From Pseudomonadota bacterium (GTDB taxonomy: Bacteria > Pseudomonadota > Alphaproteobacteria > Acetobacterales > Acetobacteraceae): 9,615 nucleotides of DNA. A model generated the notes under the pieces. The model was not told the origin of the DNA. It worked only from the letters and a program-made list of their open reading frames with translations, and made no database searches. Numbering within the stretch: position 1 is the first letter of the stretch; each line of letters opens with the position of its first letter. The translations under genes were made by a program, and so were the position numbers. This document shows positions 5,587 through 9,615 of this stretch, piece by piece. Where the stretch lies: positions 1-9,615 of the forward strand of contig JAKAZX010000131.1 in the NCBI GenBank assembly GCA_021826485.1. The letters are read 5' to 3'.

Positions 5587-6382
5587 GCGCTTCCTCGACG
5601 CCTACGCGGCACCGAAGAAGGACATCCCCCGGCGTGCTTACCTGACGGTAAGCACGCTGGTGGGCGTCGCACTGCTGGCGGTGTGGTGCGCGCTGTCCTA
5701 TGGCGAGCTGGTGCGCAGCGACTTCCTGCCGACGCCCGGCGCCGTCGTCGGCGCCGCAGCGGACGGGCTCGGCGACGGTTCGCTGCTGGTCAACACCTGG
5801 GTCAGCGTCAGCGAGATTCTCAGCGGCTTCATCATCGCCTCGATCCTTGCCGTGCCGCTCGGCATCCTGATGGGCAGCTTCAAGATCGTCGAGGCGGCGA
5901 TCGAGCCGGTGACCAATTTCGTGCGCTACCTGCCGGTCTCCGCGCTGATCCCGCTGCTGATCCTGTGGGTCGGCATCGACATCGAGGAGAAGATCACCGT
6001 CATCTTCATCGGCACGTTCTTCCAGCAGTTGATCCTGATCGCCGACGTGTCGCGCAGCGTGCCGAAGGACCTGCTGGATGTTTCCTACACGCTCGGCGCC
6101 ACGCGCCGCACCGTGGTCGGGCGCGTGCTGATCCCGGCGACCATGCCGGGGGTGATGGACACGCTGCGCATCACGCTCGGCTGGGCCTGGACCTATCTGG
6201 TGGTGGCCGAGCTGGTCGCCGCCAACAAGGGGCTCGGCTATTTCATCCTCAATTCGATGCGCGGCCTGTACACCGAGCGCATCTTCCTCGGCATCATGGT
6301 GATCGGCCTGCTCGGACTGCTGACCGACCAGGCCTTCAAGTTCCTGCGCAACCGGCTGCTGCCCTGGGCGGTGGCGACGTGA
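5582..6382 (+). CDS. ABC transporter permease, NitT/TauT/SsuC-like
   Basis: This is a 266-residue inner-membrane permease of the binding-protein-dependent type, forming the channel for the ligand delivered by the upstream binding protein. About six hydrophobic segments are visible: roughly 21-39, 78-98, 117-133, 138-157, 198-214 and 233-249. The EAA cytoplasmic loop, which contacts the ATPase, is DVSYTLGATRRTVVGRVLIP (166-185) with the invariant Gly172. RYLPVSALIPLLILWVGI (115-132) is characteristic of the NitT/TauT branch. The start is ATG 5582, in the second copy of a 16-bp duplication; a GTG just before it at 5579 is in frame and less likely. There is no strong Shine-Dalgarno, so expression probably relies on coupling with the upstream stop, now 15 bp away. 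Its TGATG end overlaps the ATPase start by 1 bp. Family is certain, ligand unknown. Confidence 0.94.
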   Translation: MARFLDAYAAPKKDIPRRAYLTVSTLVGVALLAVWCALSYGELVRSDFLPTPGAVVGAAADGLGDGSLLVNTWVSVSEILSGFIIASILAVPLGILMGSFKIVEAAIEPVTNFVRYLPVSALIPLLILWVGIDIEEKITVIFIGTFFQQLILIADVSRSVPKDLLDVSYTLGATRRTVVGRVLIPATMPGVMDTLRITLGWAWTYLVVAELVAANKGLGYFILNSMRGLYTERIFLGIMVIGLLGLLTDQAFKFLRNRLLPWAVAT

Positions 6383-7194
6383 TGCGGGACGCCCCGACGC
6401 TTGCCCCCGCCAAGCTGCGCATCGCCGATGTGGCGCTGCGCTTCACGCCGCGCCGCGGCCCGACGGTGACGGCGCTGGAGCGCATCTCGCTCGATGTGCG
6501 CGACAAGGAGTTTTCCGTCATCGTCGGCCCGTCCGGCTGCGGCAAGACCAGCCTGCTGCGGCTGGTGGCCGGGCTGATCGAGCCGAGCGAGGGCGCCATC
6601 TGGCTCGATGAGCGGCGCGTCACCGGGCCGGGGCGCGACCGCGGCATGGTGTTCCAGTCCTACACGCTGTTCCCGTGGCTGACGGTGCAGCAGAACGTGG
6701 AGTTCGGGCTGAAGGTCGCCGGCACGCCGCCGACACAGCGGCGGGAGATCGCCCGCCGCTTCATCGCGCAAGTCGGCCTGGACGGGTTCGAGGGCCATTA
6801 TCCGAAGCAGCTTTCCGGCGGCATGATGCAGCGCGTGGCGCTTGCCCGCGCGCTTGCCAACGACCCGGCGGTGCTGCTGATGGACGAGCCGTTCGGCGCA
6901 CTGGACAGCCAGACGCGGTCGCTGATGCAGGAGCTGCTGCTGGACATCTGGCAGCATTTCAGCAAGACGGTGCTGTTCATCACCCACGACATCGACGAGT
7001 CGATCCTGCTCGGCGACCGTGTGTATGTGATGACCGCGCGCCCCGGCCGGATCAAGGAAATGATTGAGATCGACCTGCCGCGCCCGCGCAGCGTCGATGT
7101 GCTGACCAGCGAAGCGTTCATGACGATCAAGCGCCGCATCATGCGGCTGATCCACGAGGAAGCCGTGCGCAGCTTCGCCGCCCCGGACGGCTGA
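6382..7194 (+). CDS. ABC transporter ATP-binding protein, NitT/TauT/SsuB-like
   Basis: This 270-residue cytoplasmic ATPase powers the importer made with the two preceding genes. All core motifs are intact: Walker A GPSGCGKTS (49-57), Q-loop Gln92 in MVFQSYTLFPW, signature LSGGMMQR (144-151), Walker B VLLMDE (164-169), D-loop GALD (172-175) and switch His202 in FITHD. The tail DRVYVMTARPGRIKE and following RPR segment is typical of the SsuB/TauB/NrtD group. The ATG shares its A with the permease stop (TGATG), so the three genes form one coupled unit. The gene ends 2 bp from the oppositely transcribed DUF1028 stop, leaving no room for a terminator between them. No extra regulatory or binding-protein domain is fused, unlike NrtC. 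Confidence 0.96.
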   Translation: MRDAPTLAPAKLRIADVALRFTPRRGPTVTALERISLDVRDKEFSVIVGPSGCGKTSLLRLVAGLIEPSEGAIWLDERRVTGPGRDRGMVFQSYTLFPWLTVQQNVEFGLKVAGTPPTQRREIARRFIAQVGLDGFEGHYPKQLSGGMMQRVALARALANDPAVLLMDEPFGALDSQTRSLMQELLLDIWQHFSKTVLFITHDIDESILLGDRVYVMTARPGRIKEMIEIDLPRPRSVDVLTSEAFMTIKRRIMRLIHEEAVRSFAAPDG

Positions 7195-7196
7195 CG

Positions 7197-7871
7197 CTAC
7201 CGCTCCCCCGGCACGCCGTAGGCGGGGGCGCCGCGTGGATCGCGCGCGCGCGTCACATAGGCAGCGAGCTGCGGTGCCCAGAGGTCCCAGAGCCGCGCGA
7301 GTTCGTCGATCGGCGCGTCGTGCCAGTCCACGCGCAGGTCGGCGACCGGCCAGGGCACATCGTCCGCCATCAGCAGCCCGGCCGAGCGGACCGGCCCGGC
7401 CTCGCCGCCCGCGTGCAGCCCGGCGCGCATCGCGCCGACCATGCGGGCGCCCAGATCCTCCCCATCGCTTGCCGCGAATGCGCGCAGCATCGCCGCCGGC
7501 ACGTCCGCATTCGCCAGCAGGTTGCCCGCCGCGATCGCCGCATCGCCCTCAGCGATCGCGTGGATGCCGAGGCATTGCGTGCCCGACCATCCGGCGACGC
7601 GCCCGGCGGCGTCGATCACGGCAAGCTGGCGGTATTCCGCATGCGGCGCGGTTTCGCGCAGGATCGCCGCGGCATCCGCTGCCGTGGCGCCGAGCGCCAT
7701 CAGGTCGAGCCCGCGCGGGCCGAGCCGCGGATCGGTGATGTTCTGCGACAGCACCGCGCCGACGCCGGCCCGCACATGCGCGCAGCGGGCGGCGACCGCC
7801 GGTGAGGAGGAGGCGACGGCGACCGCGATGCGGCCGGTGCGGGCGCAGCGCGCGGCGATCGAGAAGGTCAT
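7197..7871 (-). CDS. DUF1028 domain-containing protein (putative Ntn-hydrolase fold)
   Basis: The product is 224 residues, the usual length for a single-domain DUF1028 protein (COG3342). The start MTFSIAARCARTGRIAVAVAS is typical: family members begin with a short strand and a conserved T-F-S, consistent with an N-terminal-nucleophile hydrolase after Met removal. Other landmarks are RAGVGAVLSQN (34-44), GPRGLDL (51-57), EYRQLAVIDAAGR (79-91), GNLLA (116-120) and a late VADLRVDWHDAPIDEL segment. No signal peptide or membrane helix is seen, and there is no C-terminal peptidoglycan-binding domain as in some relatives. Substrate and activity are unknown for the family. The ATG at 7871 is chosen because the frame upstream of it loses family character; a weak GGGATGG precedes it. 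The gene follows amn by 34 bp on the same strand, suggesting cotranscription. Confidence 0.87.
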   Translation of the reverse strand: MTFSIAARCARTGRIAVAVASSSPAVAARCAHVRAGVGAVLSQNITDPRLGPRGLDLMALGATAADAAAILRETAPHAEYRQLAVIDAAGRVAGWSGTQCLGIHAIAEGDAAIAAGNLLANADVPAAMLRAFAASDGEDLGARMVGAMRAGLHAGGEAGPVRSAGLLMADDVPWPVADLRVDWHDAPIDELARLWDLWAPQLAAYVTRARDPRGAPAYGVPGER

Positions 7872-7905
7872 GGTCGGCCATCCCACAGCGGCGGAAGCGG
7901 GCGAA

Positions 7906-9399
7906 TCAGCGGAACGGCGGCTCGTCGAAGCTGCGCAGCTTGCGGCTGTGCAGCGCGCCGAGCTGGTCGCGCAGGATATCCAGCGTGGCCAGCCCGATCG
8001 CCAGATGTTCGCCGACCGCGCGCTGATAGAAGGCGCTGGCGGCGCCGGGCAGCTTGATCTCGCCATGCAGCGGCTTGTCCGACACGCAGAGCAGCGTGCC
8101 GTACGGGACGCGCAGCCGGTAGCCCTGGGCGGCCAGCGTGCCGCTTTCCATATCGACCGCGATCGCGCGTGACAGGTTGATCCGCTTGCGTTCCTGTGTC
8201 CAGCGCAGTTCCCAGTTCCGGTCGTCGTAGGTGACCACGGTGCCGGTGCGCAGCCGGCGCTTCAGCGCCTCCCCATGCTCGCCGGTGACGCGCGCCGCCG
8301 CCTGCTGCAGCGCCACCTGCACCTCCGCCAGCGCGGGGACGGGAACCTCCGGCGGCACCAGATCGTCCAGGATCTTGTCCCGCCGCAGATAGCCGTGCGC
8401 CAGCACGTAATCGCCGATCGTCTGGCTCTGCCGCAGGCCGCCGCAATGGCCGATCATCAGCCAGCAATGCGGGCGCAGGACGGCCAGATGGTCGGTGATG
8501 TTCTTGGCGTTGGACGGGCCGACGCCGATATTGACGATGCTGATGCCGTCGCCGTCCTGTGCGCGGCACAGATGCCAGGCCGGCATCTGGTAGCGGTCCC
8601 AGGGCGCGGCGAGCGCCAGCCGCTCCGCCGCCGCCGGGTCGTCGCCGTGCCGCACCACGCCGCCGCCGGGCAGCACCAGCCGCGCGTACGGCCCGTCCGT
8701 CCGGCGCAGTTGATCCAGCGCCCAGCGCACGAACTGATCGACATAGCGCTGATAGTTGGTCAGCAGGATCCAGGGCTGCACCTGCCGCCAGTCGGTGCCG
8801 GTGTAATGCACCAGCCGGCGCAGCGAGTAATCCACCCGGACCGCGTCGAACAGCGCCAGCGGCATCGCCGCGCCATCGGGGGTTTTCCACTCACCGTCCG
8901 CGATCTCATCGCCGACGGTGGACAGGATGGGGGTGGGGAAGTGGCGGGCAAGCTCGCCGGGCGTGACTTGGCCCTGGAACAGCTCGTCGCCGCTGTCGAG
9001 CACGTAGGGATAGGGGATTTCCTGCGCGCTGGGCCCGACCGCGAGGCGTGCCCCGTATTCCTGCACCAGCGGCTGCAGTTGCTGCAGCAGGTAGCGGCGG
9101 AACTCGGCCGGCTGGGTGACGGTGGTGGCATAGAGGCCGGGGGCCTGCAGCTTCGCCCAGGCGCGGCGGGTGAACGGTGCCGGCCCGTCAGGCCGCCATT
9201 CCAGCCGCAATTCCGGATAGCGGAACCGGGCGCGGACCGCGGGGGTCGGTGCCGTCCCGTCGGCCACGAAGCGCGCCAGCGCCGCCCGCAGCGCTGCCAC
9301 CGACGCCTGGTGCAGCGCAGCGAGCTGCTCCACCGCCTGTTCCGCCGACAGCGCCCGCCCGTCCAATCGTCCCCCGCCCGCCGTTGCACCCCCAGCCAT
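7906..9399 (-). CDS. amn: AMP nucleosidase
   Basis: This 497-residue cytoplasmic enzyme hydrolyses AMP to adenine and ribose 5-phosphate, helping to set adenylate levels and salvage purines. It is near the E. coli Amn length (about 484). The N-terminal half carries the Amn-specific domain, including YPYVLDSGDE and the NYQRYVDQFVRWA stretch. The C-terminal half has the nucleoside-phosphorylase-like catalytic fold: NIGVGPSNAKNITDH (290-304), MIGHCGGLR (315-323), VDMESGTLAAQGYR with the substrate-binding Glu418 (415-428), and the catalytic-type Asp441 in VSDKPLHGEIK. The Met-Glu-Ser and Ser-Asp elements are those expected for this superfamily. I chose ATG 9399; a TTG at 9423 is in frame but its extra eight residues look like noise. 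No strong Shine-Dalgarno is seen. It is divergent from the tRNA-Ser gene and likely cotranscribed with the DUF1028 gene. Confidence 0.95.
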   Translation of the reverse strand: MAGGATAGGGRLDGRALSAEQAVEQLAALHQASVAALRAALARFVADGTAPTPAVRARFRYPELRLEWRPDGPAPFTRRAWAKLQAPGLYATTVTQPAEFRRYLLQQLQPLVQEYGARLAVGPSAQEIPYPYVLDSGDELFQGQVTPGELARHFPTPILSTVGDEIADGEWKTPDGAAMPLALFDAVRVDYSLRRLVHYTGTDWRQVQPWILLTNYQRYVDQFVRWALDQLRRTDGPYARLVLPGGGVVRHGDDPAAAERLALAAPWDRYQMPAWHLCRAQDGDGISIVNIGVGPSNAKNITDHLAVLRPHCWLMIGHCGGLRQSQTIGDYVLAHGYLRRDKILDDLVPPEVPVPALAEVQVALQQAAARVTGEHGEALKRRLRTGTVVTYDDRNWELRWTQERKRINLSRAIAVDMESGTLAAQGYRLRVPYGTLLCVSDKPLHGEIKLPGAASAFYQRAVGEHLAIGLATLDILRDQLGALHSRKLRSFDEPPFR

Positions 9400-9414
9400 G
9401 CCAGCCGCCGCGCG

Positions 9415-9435
9415 CCCGGGCAAGCCCCGCCCGGG
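9415..9435. repeat. GC-rich inverted repeat between amn and tRNA-Ser
   Basis: CCCGGGC (9415-9421) and GCCCGGG (9429-9435) form a perfect 7-bp stem with a 7-base loop. It abuts the -35 box of the tRNA promoter and lies 16 bp before the amn start on the other strand. Only TTT follows it on the plus strand, and no plus-strand gene lies upstream, so a terminator role is unlikely. It may shape the amn leader RNA or bind a regulator, or may be incidental. Confidence 0.5.
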
Positions 9436-9436
9436 T

Positions 9437-9465
9437 TTGACGCGGGCCGCCGGAGACCCTAGAAG
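9437..9465 (+). promoter_or_regulatory. Promoter of tRNA-Ser(GCU)
   Basis: TTGACG (9437-9442) and TAGAAG (9460-9465) are spaced by exactly 17 bp and sit 37 bp before the first base of the mature tRNA. The -35 matches the sigma-70 consensus at five of six positions and the -10 at four of six. The GC-rich stretch after the -10 (CCGCGCTG, 9466-9473) resembles the discriminator of stringently controlled stable-RNA promoters, so repression by ppGpp/DksA in starvation is plausible. Confidence 0.75.
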
Positions 9466-9502
9466 CCGCGCTGCAAACGTCGTGTAACCCGTCTCTCCCG
9501 GC

Positions 9503-9592
9503 GGAGGGGTGGCCGAGCGGCTGAAGGCGGCGGTTTGCTAAACCGTTGTACATCGTAAAGGTGTACCGTGGGTTCGAATCCCATCCCCTCCG
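9503..9592 (+). tRNA. tRNA-Ser(GCU)
   Basis: The acceptor stem pairs GGAGGGG (9503-9509) with CCCCTCC (9585-9591), followed by discriminator G at 9592 and a genome-encoded CCA at 9593-9595. The anticodon loop 9535-9541 holds GCT at 9537-9539, which reads AGC and AGU serine codons. The long variable arm, built on GTACA (9548-9552) and TGTAC (9562-9566), is the class II hallmark of tRNA-Ser. The T arm GTGGG-TTCGAAT-CCCAT is intact. At 90 nt before CCA it is full length and shows no sign of being a pseudogene. The last 20 bases of the window after it show nothing. Confidence 0.97.
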
Positions 9593-9615
9593 CCAGCCTT
9601 CCCGTGTCCATACCG

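Noticed and set aside
5491..6381. Apparent N-terminal extension that would fuse a large protein to the ABC ATPase
   Set aside because: The frame is open only because of GC-rich third positions. Upstream of 6382 it is Arg/Ala/His-rich noise in another frame of the permease gene, which has clear membrane segments and an EAA loop. The TGATG overlap gives the real ATPase start.
8275..9462. Plus-strand frame of 395 codons opposite amn
   Set aside because: It is rich in Arg, Gln, His and Gly without domain features. The minus strand carries an unmistakable AMP nucleosidase.
1..9615. Mobile element, prophage, CRISPR array or defence island
   Set aside because: No transposase, integrase, terminal inverted repeats with target duplications, or spaced repeats were seen. 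The tRNA-Ser 3' end is a common integration site, but only 20 bases follow it here, so no attachment site can be judged.

Overview
The window is chromosomal DNA from a GC-rich alphaproteobacterium. Gene content, GC-rich third codon positions, frequent GTG starts and the DUF1285 / CoA-pyrophosphatase-type Nudix / DUF6111-like / cca block all fit that class. Acetobacteraceae or Rhodospirillales relatives are my best guess, but no single gene proves the family. There is no sign of phage, insertion sequence, CRISPR array or plasmid functions. Most of the window is core-genome housekeeping plus one transporter operon.

Layout, left to right. (1) Minus strand, 1-1582: a MoxR-type AAA+ ATPase followed with a 4-bp GTGA overlap by a DUF58 protein that runs off the left edge. 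(2) A divergent intergenic region at 1583-1823. (3) Plus strand, 1824-4479: a tight four-gene operon of DUF1285 protein, CoA-pyrophosphatase-type Nudix hydrolase, small DUF6111-like membrane protein and CCA-adding tRNA nucleotidyltransferase. Gaps or overlaps within it are +9, -1 and -4 bp. (4) Plus strand, 4580-7194: a complete NitT/TauT/SsuABC-type ABC importer (periplasmic binding protein, permease, ATPase) of unknown substrate. It has its own promoter-like leader, which carries two inverted repeats on one shared dyad axis. (5) Minus strand, 7197-9399: AMP nucleosidase (amn) followed by a DUF1028 Ntn-hydrolase-like protein. The DUF1028 gene converges on the transporter ATPase gene with only 2 bp between stop codons. 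(6) Plus strand, 9437-9595: a promoter and tRNA-Ser(GCU) with an encoded CCA end.

How the genes relate. MoxR and DUF58 proteins usually act as a chaperone/partner pair. The cca operon joins tRNA 3'-end maturation with CoA-nucleotide housekeeping and two poorly characterised conserved genes. The ABC operon is self-contained, with no catabolic gene in the window to reveal its ligand. Amn splits AMP into adenine and ribose 5-phosphate, and the DUF1028 gene is probably cotranscribed with it.

I found no clear undescribed defence, mobile or secretion system. The observations most worth checking are a 16-bp tandem duplication at the binding-protein/permease junction that creates an out-of-frame decoy start codon, the co-centred inverted repeats in the transporter leader, the amn-DUF1028 pairing, and the cysteine-rich DUF1285 protein.
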